Shown here piece after piece: positions 1-5,925 of a DNA stretch of 7,814 bases (position 1 is its first letter; each line of letters begins with the position of its first letter). The stretch covers positions 1-7,814 of the forward strand of contig DPVV01000191.1 of the NCBI GenBank assembly GCA_003526525.1, written 5' to 3'. The position numbers were made by a program, and so were the translations under genes. The notes under the pieces were generated by a model. That model worked only from the letters and a program-made list of their open reading frames with translations. It had not been told where the DNA came from and did no database searches. The stretch is from Lachnoclostridium phytofermentans (GTDB lineage: Bacteria; Bacillota; Clostridia; Lachnospirales; Lachnospiraceae).

Positions 1-8
1 CTCCTTTC
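1..8 (-). promoter_or_regulatory. Shine-Dalgarno of a gene off the left edge
   Basis: Read on the minus strand, the last bases of the window are GAAAGGAG, a strong SD sequence. It lies after the rlmD terminator, so a minus-strand gene probably starts a few bases beyond the left edge. That gene would be chromosomal flank if the rlmD fragment marks the element boundary. No coding sequence is visible to confirm it. Confidence 0.45.
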
Positions 9-86
9 GTGGTTATATAGAATAATAAGCACTAGAAATATATATATTCCCAAATGGTGTTTGACTGGTTCTATCCGAATATAATT

Positions 87-109
87 AAAAAAAGCAGGTT
101 TACACCTGC
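87..109 (-). terminator. rlmD: Rho-independent terminator after the rlmD fragment
   Basis: On the minus strand the sequence is GCAGGT, loop GTAA, ACCTGC, then seven T residues. The perfect 6-bp GC-containing stem, tetraloop and T-run are a textbook intrinsic terminator. It begins 23 bases after the stop codon of the rlmD fragment, so it is probably the original terminator of the intact host gene. Confidence 0.88.
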
Positions 110-132
110 CTTAATGTTTAGCTTATATAGAG

Positions 133-441
133 TTATATCAATTCAAAATGCCGAAACGCTTCTTTTATCTGCTCTTTCTTTTCATTAGGACATTTACAAT
201 GCTTTTTGGAATCCTCTTTATCATTATACGGTTGATGCACCTCAATACCACACTCTCTCTTTACCTCAGAGATATATGTGGAATGAATAAATGTACCGTA
301 GGTGTCTTTTACATAGTTTTTAATATCAGCATAAGTAGTCTTTTTGTTCTGCTGACACTTTGCATCAATTTCAACCTCAAAAGACACATTATAATGTGGA
401 TTTCTTTCGTTGGACAAAAGAACAACCGTCTCCACATGGCT
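133..441 (-). pseudogene. rlmD: 3' fragment of rlmD (23S rRNA uracil-C5 methyltransferase)
   Basis: The reading frame begins with SSHVETVVLLS and ends with EAFRHFELI. The HVE(T/A)V(V/A)LL motif is the last conserved strand of the RlmD/RumA methyltransferase fold. The following 80 or so residues (TTYADIKNYVKDTYG, then STYISEVKRECGIEV, then a charged tail) match, from memory, a C-terminal extension seen on RlmD-like proteins of Clostridia. The SAM-binding motifs and catalytic cysteine are all absent, so the fragment cannot be an active enzyme. The frame is open only from a TGA at 466-468. The first possible start is GTG at 433-435, without an SD, so independent translation is unlikely. Its terminator is intact. 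I infer that an element inserted in the 3' part of rlmD and displaced this tail. The other end of the element may supply a replacement tail. The alternative is a small free-standing gene derived from the extension domain. Confidence 0.72.
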
Positions 442-632
442 CGAGAGGACTTTTATAATGTCAACTCAACCCACTTTCGTTTAGGTAACATATTATAATA
501 ACTTCGACCGAGTTTCACGCTCATATTTACCATATTGTGTTAAAAACCATACAACTTCCTAAGACATACCGTTGACAGGCGAAAGGTTGAGAGGATGGGC
601 AAAATGCCAAAATAGGCACACCTAAGTGATGG
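442..632. other. Non-coding gap expected to hold the element end
   Basis: This 191-base stretch lies between the 515-codon ORF and the rlmD fragment. Its longest minus-strand frame is about 26 codons (453-533) and has no SD. Close to the upstream stop codon, GGCA (598-601), TGCC (605-608) and GGCA (615-618) can form two mutually exclusive 4-bp hairpins, too weak to call a terminator. If rlmD is the insertion site, one recombinase attachment half-site should lie near 430-460. I cannot define it because the other junction is outside the window. Confidence 0.4.
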
Positions 633-2171
633 TTAAACTTCCTTTTGTTGGTCAAAATCATCCTCTGTGCATTTCCGAATAATACGCTTTGTTTTTCCCA
701 CAGGCAAAGGTACCTCTTCTTCAGAGAAATATTCGATATTCACTATCTCAACTATTGCAGTGTGATTATCCTTTCCGGCAGGAACCAGAACAGAATCACC
801 AACTTCAATACTATCATCATCGGTTATGTAATAATAACTTTTGTAACCCTCGTCAAATGTTACACTGCAAAAGATATAATCATTTTTGCGACGTTTTACC
901 TTTTCATAGATAGATGGGTCTAATATTTCTCCAAAACCATAAAATCTCATAAAGCTAAATACTGTTTCAGCAAAATCTGCAAAGTCATCTGGCAATCCAT
1001 TTTTATCAAATGTTCCTTGAATAACACGCTGAGGATTTTTATTAAAATCAATGGTTATGGTATATTCCTTTATTTCGTTTGGGGTAGCAATTATATCCGG
1101 CGAATTGCCCTCAACATTATCGAACAAATAATCTGCATCCAGATCATCGAGCAGCCCTTCAACACCACCCTCTACTTTATACTTACGAGAAACAATGCAA
1201 CCAGTCCCAATATTCTGAGTATGCTCAATAGTCTCCGTTTCTCTGTCAACTATCAGCTGCTCCGTATAATTCCAAGTTACATATTCAGTTTCTTCACTAA
1301 TAGGATGTTTGGGTTTAATTTTTGTAACTCGGTGGTAATCAACAGTAATTCTATTTACCTTATCCGGTTTAAACCTACCATCAAAAACATACAAATCATC
1401 TATTTGTAAAGAGTCACGAATGAGGTCTGAAAGGTCGACTCCATCTACCTCAAAATTGGCACACAGCGAACCTCTGAATTTATAAGCCTTGCTCTCTGTA
1501 TTGGTTATTTCCATTTCCCAATTACCAATATCTGTTGCAAAAATCTCGTCATATTCATTACTAAAATAAGCAGCTACTTTATTTAAAACATTTTCAGCTA
1601 CTGCCTTTTCTATTTTATAATTTTTGGTTTGAGACTTTTCATATTTACCAAAGCCATCGCCAAATGAGTATGCAGAAAACCATACCCGTCCATCCGAATT
1701 TATTGTTATATGCTGCTCAACTATGTCATTGGGTTCAGGACAAGGTCCATAACCCATACCGTTAGAGACAATTCGTATCTTTTGGGGCATCCCTTTAAAG
1801 ATAAAAGGGTTTTCTCCTGTAAGCATCGACAGCTTACTAAGTGCCAAAATAAACCATGAACGATTTTTAAAAGCCAGGATTTCTTCTCCAGTATATGCCC
1901 AATGATTAAAGTATCTCCATCTTGAATAAATTGCGGAACCCAGTAGAGATATATCTGTAACATCATCTATAACCTTATCCAATTCCTCGTAATCATGGAC
2001 AGCTTTACCATAGAGTTGTTCAAAAGCATTACCACAGTCCATTTTAAATCCAAGTGCATCACAATCATCTGCCATATAATGGTCTACCAGTTCTATGTAA
2101 TTAATTTTCTGGTCACGAAATTTATCGCACCATTTTACAGCAAAATCATAAACTCGTTTCATATCTGCCAC
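633..2171 (-). CDS. Multi-block accessory protein of unknown function
   Basis: This encodes about 512 residues with no signal peptide or membrane segment, so it is likely cytoplasmic. I do not recognise a named family, although the blocks resemble uncharacterised Firmicutes proteins seen before. Numbered from a GTG three codons upstream (2180), residues 5-120 are helical and rich in Trp and Tyr (KWCDKFRDQKINYIELVDHY; SRWRYFNHWAY). Residues 155-290 look like a beta-rich unit (ITINSDGRVWFSAYSFGDGF; YFSNEYDEIFATDIGNWE). Residues 372-425 form another block (TITIDFNKNPQRVIQGTFDK). Residues 433-502 resemble a small beta-barrel (SYYYITDDDSIEVGDSVLVP) and end in KTKRIIRKCTEDD. The GTG at 2171 is preferred because GGAGG at 2180-2184 lies 8 bases upstream; at 2180 the start would overlap the SD. 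The gene follows the dual-HTH gene after about 70 bases, in the same direction. No catalytic motif is evident. Confidence 0.85.
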   Translation of the reverse strand: MADMKRVYDFAVKWCDKFRDQKINYIELVDHYMADDCDALGFKMDCGNAFEQLYGKAVHDYEELDKVIDDVTDISLLGSAIYSRWRYFNHWAYTGEEILAFKNRSWFILALSKLSMLTGENPFIFKGMPQKIRIVSNGMGYGPCPEPNDIVEQHITINSDGRVWFSAYSFGDGFGKYEKSQTKNYKIEKAVAENVLNKVAAYFSNEYDEIFATDIGNWEMEITNTESKAYKFRGSLCANFEVDGVDLSDLIRDSLQIDDLYVFDGRFKPDKVNRITVDYHRVTKIKPKHPISEETEYVTWNYTEQLIVDRETETIEHTQNIGTGCIVSRKYKVEGGVEGLLDDLDADYLFDNVEGNSPDIIATPNEIKEYTITIDFNKNPQRVIQGTFDKNGLPDDFADFAETVFSFMRFYGFGEILDPSIYEKVKRRKNDYIFCSVTFDEGYKSYYYITDDDSIEVGDSVLVPAGKDNHTAIVEIVNIEYFSEEEVPLPVGKTKRIIRKCTEDDFDQQKEV

Positions 2172-2179
2172 TGTGGTCA

Positions 2180-2184
2180 CCTCC
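2180..2184 (-). promoter_or_regulatory. Shine-Dalgarno GGAGG deciding the start at 2171
   Basis: The minus strand reads CGGAGGTGACCACAGTGGC. The GGAGG core is 8 bases from the second GTG (2169-2171) but overlaps the first GTG (2178-2180). The second GTG is therefore the likelier initiation codon. Confidence 0.6.
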
Positions 2185-2241
2185 GTTATTTATTCATTTA
2201 ACATTATCCTATTGATTAAATCTTACACTGCATTTATTCCT

Positions 2242-3837
2242 TTACCAGATACTATATCCTGATTTTTTTGATGGCCTCTTTTTTTCTTCATCCAGGGTGT
2301 GATTGCGTTTTCCAAAGTCGGGGTCGAAAGCTGCAACCGTTGGATCATACCAATCAGCTTTTGCTTTTGCCCATTCAATCCATTTAAGTGTTGATTCATC
2401 AAGGCTTGCTTTGTCTTCCACAGCTGAAATATAAGCCCTTATCTTACAAGCCATATCATAATCATTAGCTTCATTCTCCAAAGCTTGTACTTTTTCCACC
2501 TCTTGATTATAGTGCTCACGTTTAAGTTCACGCTGGCGTTTCTCCTCTTCTTCTTTCCGATGAGCTTCTTCACGTTTTTCACGGGCGATACGAACATTCT
2601 CAGATTCTTCAAACAATGAAACAAGCATTTCTCCTAACCGAAGTTCTAATCCAATAGTTTCACTATCACGGATGAAACTATTTGCTTTTACGGAGAATCG
2701 AAGTTTACTATTCGGTATGTAGTCCCACTTTCTAAATTTAGGCTCATATGCCCAAGAACGTGATTTTTTATCCCTTTCATATTGATCCCATTGTTTTTGT
2801 TCATCTTTGGTCAATACATGTGGAACCTGATCCTGCCCCTCTGTTATAGTATAGAATACCTTTTCGTTCCTAATCATCAATGATAAATCGTCATTAACTG
2901 AACCTCCCAGCGCTTCTACATATTGAAACAGTGTATTCAGTATCCTATAAACTCTTGGAAACGTAACGTCAGAAATATCATTATACAAAAACGGCTCACC
3001 ATCAGGAACACTTCTATATGTATCACGATTACGAGGAGCAAACTCATCACGATGATGGTTAGATCTCCATACTTTAATTTTCGCCTTATGGGAATTCAAT
3101 TTTGAATGCAATTTACACTTATCATCCAAGATTGTAATTTGCTGCGCTGCAATGATTAAACGGATTCTTTCATCTTCACTTAAAAAGGAAAGGGCATCAT
3201 CAGATTCGGCTTTTACTTCAGAATCATCAAACGATTTAATTCCTATTTTTTGTGCCGGCCCATCATATACTGGCAATGGAATCTGTTTCACTGGTTGCCC
3301 AGCATTTTTCATTGCCCAGTAACCTCTTGGTGGTACTGGTATAGATAAAGATTTGCATACCTTATGAATGGCTACATCGGATACCCCGTATCTTTTTGCT
3401 ACAGTAGTTACCGGTTCATTCCAAACTTCATTATAAAGTATCTCCCGATCATATACATTCCTCTGACCTTCAACATATGTACGTTGGGGTTGAGTTTTCA
3501 ATTCGACTTTTTGCAAATCAGTCGATTGAAGTACTGCTTCTTCAATTACTTGCGTAACATTAATTTGAGGTGGGATAATCTCTTTACTCTTAATACTATA
3601 TTGAACTACAACTTCTTTTACTTCTGATGGTGGCAGAGGCTCCTTTTCTACTTCTTTTCCAATTGATAAACTTGACCAGTAAGATTGAGTTGGTGTAGGG
3701 ATATTAGCGTCTTTGCATGCTTTTTTTAATTTGTCATAAGGGATGCTATATTTTTTTGCAACCCTTGATGTCGATATTGACCAGATTTCATCATATAACT
3801 GTTGACGTGAAAAAGTCATGTTTTCGTATTGAGCCAT
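2242..3837 (-). CDS. Dual-HTH-module protein with coiled coil, unknown function
   Basis: This encodes about 531 residues from the ATG at 3837. The frame is open further, to a GTG at 3942. Numbered from that GTG, two copies of one module stand 120 residues apart: LYDEIW (49-54) to IPTPTQSYW (81-89), and LYNEVW (169-174) to IPVPPRGYW (201-209). Between the ends of each copy lies a helix-turn-helix-like stretch (RVAKKYSIPYDKLKKACKD; TVAKRYGVSDVAIHKVCKS). Each is followed by a proline-rich hinge (EPLPP; IPLPV). Residues 255-440 form a mixed domain, 446-492 a strongly charged coiled coil, and 498-540 a short helical end (WIEWAKAKADWYDP). I recall similar module and tail motifs in uncharacterised proteobacterial proteins, but no assigned function. 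DNA binding through the doubled module is an inference. The start at 3837 has GGTGGTGAGG just upstream; the start at 3942 has only weak AG-rich sequence. Confidence 0.85.
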   Translation of the reverse strand: MAQYENMTFSRQQLYDEIWSISTSRVAKKYSIPYDKLKKACKDANIPTPTQSYWSSLSIGKEVEKEPLPPSEVKEVVVQYSIKSKEIIPPQINVTQVIEEAVLQSTDLQKVELKTQPQRTYVEGQRNVYDREILYNEVWNEPVTTVAKRYGVSDVAIHKVCKSLSIPVPPRGYWAMKNAGQPVKQIPLPVYDGPAQKIGIKSFDDSEVKAESDDALSFLSEDERIRLIIAAQQITILDDKCKLHSKLNSHKAKIKVWRSNHHRDEFAPRNRDTYRSVPDGEPFLYNDISDVTFPRVYRILNTLFQYVEALGGSVNDDLSLMIRNEKVFYTITEGQDQVPHVLTKDEQKQWDQYERDKKSRSWAYEPKFRKWDYIPNSKLRFSVKANSFIRDSETIGLELRLGEMLVSLFEESENVRIAREKREEAHRKEEEEKRQRELKREHYNQEVEKVQALENEANDYDMACKIRAYISAVEDKASLDESTLKWIEWAKAKADWYDPTVAAFDPDFGKRNHTLDEEKKRPSKKSGYSIW

Positions 3838-3839
3838 AT

Positions 3840-3849
3840 CCTCACCACC
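3840..3849 (-). promoter_or_regulatory. Shine-Dalgarno region supporting the start at 3837
   Basis: The minus strand reads GGTGGTGAGG, then AT, then ATG. The first GGTGG is about 7 bases from the ATG, a usable spacing, while GAGG is too close. An AGAGGTG also sits at the end of the preceding gene (3941-3947), but its GTG (3940-3942) lies inside the SD itself. The start choice is therefore uncertain. Confidence 0.4.
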
Positions 3850-3947
3850 ATTTCTTATATTCAAACTCATTTCTTCATATAATATTGCCGTAGCATCTAT
3901 TTTCATTAGTGCTTGACTATATAATTCTTTTGCCTTTTTCACCTCTT

Positions 3948-4274
3948 TTAATCTTCTTTTCCTCGCAATAAAAAACTTAAGTCATCCTTCATGGTTTTAA
4001 ATTCTTGAATTATTGTTTCTAAGTTTCTTTCAATTCCTTCTACTTGCACTTCAGAAATTTTGCCATGATTGTAAGCAATTAGCCTTTCTGGAACAAAATT
4101 ATATGACCAACTATCTGTATACCTATCTTTATTGTGAACAGCAAAACCTATAGGAAGTTTCTCTTCACGCATACCAAAACTCACTGCCATAGAAGAAACT
4201 CCCAAATAATCAGCAGCAATTTTACAAGTTATTTTTGACATCTTCCGGATTTCTTCATCACTGTACTTTGCCAC
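3948..4274 (-). CDS. Small HTH DNA-binding protein (108 aa), unknown target
   Basis: Residues 12-45 (SKITCKIAADYLGVSSMAVSFGMR and on) have the pattern of an excisionase- or MerR-like helix-turn-helix. This is followed by LPIGFAVHN and a Trp/Tyr-rich wing-like part (SWSYNFVPERLIAYNHGK). Residues 75-104 are amphipathic and may mediate dimerisation. The layout matches small HTH proteins common in mobile elements and phages, which commonly act as local repressors or excision factors. I cannot say which applies here. The GTG start at 4274 has a strong SD, GGAGGTGA, at 4281-4288. The stop codon is five bases from the GTG that could open the next frame, so the two genes are probably cotranscribed. 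A tandem repeat and hairpin lie just upstream (4312-4368) and could be its operator. Confidence 0.8.
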   Translation of the reverse strand: MAKYSDEEIRKMSKITCKIAADYLGVSSMAVSFGMREEKLPIGFAVHNKDRYTDSWSYNFVPERLIAYNHGKISEVQVEGIERNLETIIQEFKTMKDDLSFLLRGKED

Positions 4275-4280
4275 AAGAAC

Positions 4281-4288
4281 TCACCTCC
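4281..4288 (-). promoter_or_regulatory. Shine-Dalgarno for the small HTH gene
   Basis: GGAGGTGA ends six bases before the GTG at 4274. This supports the GTG start although no ATG is available nearby. Confidence 0.7.
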
Positions 4289-4299
4289 AATCCAATCTA

Positions 4300-4327
4300 A
4301 ATATAAAAATAACAGACTTTCCAGCAA
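4300..4327 (-). promoter_or_regulatory. Possible promoter for the small HTH gene
   Basis: On the minus strand TTGCTG (4322-4327) and TATATT (4300-4305) are separated by 16 bases, a modest match to a sigma-A promoter. The -35 box falls inside the hairpin region and the -10 box in the AT-rich stretch that may also be a terminator tail. It would allow the HTH-led gene group to be expressed separately from the toxin-antitoxin operon. Confidence 0.3.
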
Positions 4328-4368
4328 AATTTAAATTTACGCAAATTTAAATTTACAAGAAAGTCTGT
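4312..4368 (-). terminator. Two-part hairpin with 16-bp tandem repeat, probable terminator
   Basis: Perfect 10-bp arms ACAGACTTTC (4312-4321) and GAAAGTCTGT (4359-4368) enclose two copies of AAATTTAAATTT (4327-4338, 4343-4354). These copies can pair as a 12-bp inner stem with an ACGC loop. They belong to a tandem direct repeat, GCAAATTTAAATTTAC, whose first copy has one extra A. Read on the minus strand, the structure is followed by TATTTTTATAT, so it probably ends the toxin-antitoxin transcript. The stop codon of that operon is 21 bases upstream. An operator role for the neighbouring HTH protein is an alternative and would be compatible. Confidence 0.6.
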
Positions 4369-4389
4369 ATAAACTTTAAATTAAGCGTT

Positions 4390-5385
4390 CTACATTTGTT
4401 CAAACATTTTCTGAGCATAACCCTTAATGTCATTTGTATTAATCATATTATACTTTTCTTTAACAGCACTAAAGTAAGTTCCAATCACTTCTTTCTCAAT
4501 GGTTCGGTCTGATACTGCAGTCGGCGAAAGTTCTCCTCTAGTTGACAGCCACGGAGTTTCTGAATGTGTGAAGCCTTCAAGCACTTTCCCACTATAGCAA
4601 CAAATATTCTTTATCACGCTATCCAAAATTGCTTTTTCGGAGGAAGAAAATACTGAATCATCAAATTCTTCATTTCCTTCAATAGGATCAAATCGATAAT
4701 CACGATACCTAAAGTATATATCTCGATAGACAGGACCATGCACCCAGGCTTCACACTCCTCCGAAAAGAGGAATGTCTTATAAAAAGCATAATAAAATCC
4801 CTGAATATAATACAATGCTTTCTGTAATGCTAATGGCGTAATGTCTTCACATTGACTCAACAAATATTCAATTGCCAAATCTATCTTTGTCTTTGTACTT
4901 TCAGTTCTTCCAAGAAGTTCATTTACTGCTCTTTTACTCTTCTCATATGATGCAGTAGTTTTCAAATTTACTTTATTATTTTCCAATATTTCTGCATAAT
5001 AGGCTGGGTCATCATAAAGCTTTTGCAGAGTTTCAGAATACTGCTTTGTTGGCATATCTCCATCGCAATATCGGGAAAATGTTTGTTCTCCCCAACCAAG
5101 CAAAAGAGAAAGCGGTCTTTTCCCAATTGCATATTTTTCTGGAATTGCTAAAATCACCTCAAGTGATACGATATTATTCTTTTCTCGATACGCATCATAT
5201 AGTGCTTTCAAATTAAAATCATTTACCTCTGCAACATAAATTTCAGAGCCGCAGTCTACACAACGCGCTTCTTTTCCAATATAAGAATATTTTTCACCTT
5301 TAATAGTGCCTTCCAATTTCTTTTCATTAATAGTAAAAGTAACATCATTTCTACATTCTTCACAAAATACTTTTCTTTCACTCAT
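4390..5385 (-). CDS. Antitoxin: MqsA-like zinc/HTH front fused to Panacea (DUF4065) domain
   Basis: This encodes 331 residues with three parts. Numbered from a TTG six codons upstream (5403), a zinc-binding unit carries Cys14, Cys17, Cys48 and Cys51 (two CxxC pairs). An HTH at about 85-130 includes GEQTFSRYCDGDMPT, close to the FSRYE-G recognition segment recalled for E. coli MqsA; the arginine that contacts DNA there corresponds to Arg111. A Panacea/SocA-like domain spans about 172-290 (LALQKALYYIQGFYYAFYK; AWVHGPVYRDIYFRYR; HSETPW). Panacea domains are known as antitoxin domains that neutralise many unrelated toxins. The expected role is to bind the toxin encoded upstream and repress the operon. 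The ATG at 5385 is chosen because AAAGGAGG lies 7 bases upstream; that SD would be inside the reading frame from TTG 5403. The toxin gene ends 26 bases upstream, so the genes are cotranscribed. The order toxin first, antitoxin second matches mqsRA. Confidence 0.9.
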   Translation of the reverse strand: MSERKVFCEECRNDVTFTINEKKLEGTIKGEKYSYIGKEARCVDCGSEIYVAEVNDFNLKALYDAYREKNNIVSLEVILAIPEKYAIGKRPLSLLLGWGEQTFSRYCDGDMPTKQYSETLQKLYDDPAYYAEILENNKVNLKTTASYEKSKRAVNELLGRTESTKTKIDLAIEYLLSQCEDITPLALQKALYYIQGFYYAFYKTFLFSEECEAWVHGPVYRDIYFRYRDYRFDPIEGNEEFDDSVFSSSEKAILDSVIKNICCYSGKVLEGFTHSETPWLSTRGELSPTAVSDRTIEKEVIGTYFSAVKEKYNMINTNDIKGYAQKMFEQM

Positions 5386-5411
5386 AACAATGCCTCCTTT
5401 CAATTCCCGAC

Positions 5412-5427
5412 TTACCTAAATAGGTAA
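5412..5427 (-). promoter_or_regulatory. Palindrome TTACCT-N4-AGGTAA at toxin end, possible MqsA-type operator
   Basis: TTACCTAAATAGGTAA is a perfect 6-bp inverted repeat with a 4-base centre. It overlaps the last codons and stop of the toxin gene, and ends about 15 bases before the antitoxin SD. E. coli MqsA is known to bind palindromes of the ACCT-N(2-4)-AGGT type, and this antitoxin keeps the FSRY recognition segment. In RNA it would form a small hairpin just ahead of the antitoxin ribosome site. Either role is an inference. Confidence 0.45.
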
Positions 5428-5822
5428 TCAATCGGCTTGTTTGGTTTATGAAAAGATATTACAACTGTACGACTTCCATTAGACATATCTATCACGTTAA
5501 ATTTGGTATAAATATCTACTGTTTCTTCTGCTCCGTCAGCGTTAAACAATTGAACCTGTGGCACAAAAACATAAAGAACTTCATATTCAAAACCAATTTT
5601 TGTATTCTGCAAGGTATGACAAAAATCTTCTGTTCTGAGCTGTAATAATATTGATTTTTGTTTATCACTTCGAATATTATATTCATTAATAAAATCTACA
5701 TTTTCCTGCCTGTTTTCATTTAGTGCTATCGTATATTTGTTATTTACCACACAATCTTTTATTTTATCAAGAATAGCATCTATCTGCTCTCTTGTGTAGT
5801 TCTGATTATAGTACGGATTCAT
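5412..5822 (-). CDS. Probable MqsR-like toxin (136 aa)
   Basis: The protein starts MNPYYNQNYTREQIDAILDKI, a helical start. Its second half fits the MqsR pattern: ILLQLRTEDFCHTLQ (58-72) like the MqsR I-G-L-x-x-x-DF segment, then VDIYTKFNVID (102-112) like VYLKITV, then RTVVISFHK (118-126) like VLIVSFK. Tyr105 would correspond to the conserved MqsR tyrosine near position 81. MqsR-family toxins are ribosome-independent mRNA endonucleases of the RelE/BECR fold. Activity here is inferred, as the overall similarity is weak. The protein is longer than E. coli MqsR (98 residues) through its N-terminus and the 73-100 insertion. The ATG is preceded by AGAGG at 7 bases and a strong promoter. The next gene is an antitoxin of MqsA/Panacea type, the main support for a toxin role. 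The alternative is another toxin fold paired with Panacea. Confidence 0.8.
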   Translation of the reverse strand: MNPYYNQNYTREQIDAILDKIKDCVVNNKYTIALNENRQENVDFINEYNIRSDKQKSILLQLRTEDFCHTLQNTKIGFEYEVLYVFVPQVQLFNADGAEETVDIYTKFNVIDMSNGSRTVVISFHKPNKPIDYLFR

Positions 5823-5844
5823 TGCATCACCTCTTTGTAATACA

Positions 5845-5873
5845 ATGATACTTTATTATATGTCATTTGTCAA
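5845..5873 (-). promoter_or_regulatory. Sigma-A promoter of the toxin-antitoxin operon
   Basis: On the minus strand the -35 box TTGACA (5868-5873) is a perfect consensus. A 17-base spacer separates it from TATCAT (5845-5850), which differs from the -10 consensus at one base. Transcription should start near 5838, leaving a leader of about 16 bases that just contains the AGAGG ribosome site (5830-5834). Confidence 0.75.
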
Positions 5874-5878
5874 GATTT

Positions 5879-5896
5879 ATGCACTAATTAGTACAT
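5879..5896. promoter_or_regulatory. Palindrome just upstream of the toxin promoter
   Basis: ATGCACTAATTAGTACAT is an 18-bp palindrome with one mismatched pair; its core ACTAATTAGT is perfect. It ends five bases before the -35 box of the toxin-antitoxin promoter. This is a typical position for an autorepression or activator site. It is unlike the ACCT-AGGT palindrome at the gene junction, so it may bind a different regulator, or may be chance in AT-rich DNA. Confidence 0.4.
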
Positions 5897-5925
5897 TTAT
5901 ATTTGTAAAATTTTTAAGACAGATA

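Noticed and set aside
463..468. TTGACA-type sequence on the minus strand ahead of the rlmD fragment
   Set aside because: No -10 box stands at a suitable distance on the rlmD side, so I did not call a promoter for the fragment.
148..498. 116-codon plus-strand frame with a hydrophobic start resembling a membrane protein
   Set aside because: It overlaps the rlmD tail, whose motifs are recognisable on the minus strand. The hydrophobic stretch comes from antisense reading of Lys/Glu-rich codons.
453..533. Minus-strand ORF of 26 codons next to the rlmD fragment
   Set aside because: There is no SD, no promoter, and the frame is short enough to be chance. I kept it only as a possible remnant in the findings.
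1017..1409. 130-codon plus-strand frame inside the gene at 633-2171
   Set aside because: It is fully antisense to a well-supported gene with a good SD. Its composition is the hydrophobic Ile/Asn/Tyr bias expected from reverse-reading AT-rich coding DNA, and it shows no family motif.
4312..4368. Interpretation of the tandem AAATTTAAATTT repeats as a replication-origin iteron set or a CRISPR array
   Set aside because: There are only two units, no spacers, and no replication initiator gene or cas gene in the window.
5386..5403. TTG start at 5403 for the antitoxin, adding six residues
   Set aside because: The strong SD AAAGGAGG lies inside this extension and is correctly spaced for the ATG at 5385.
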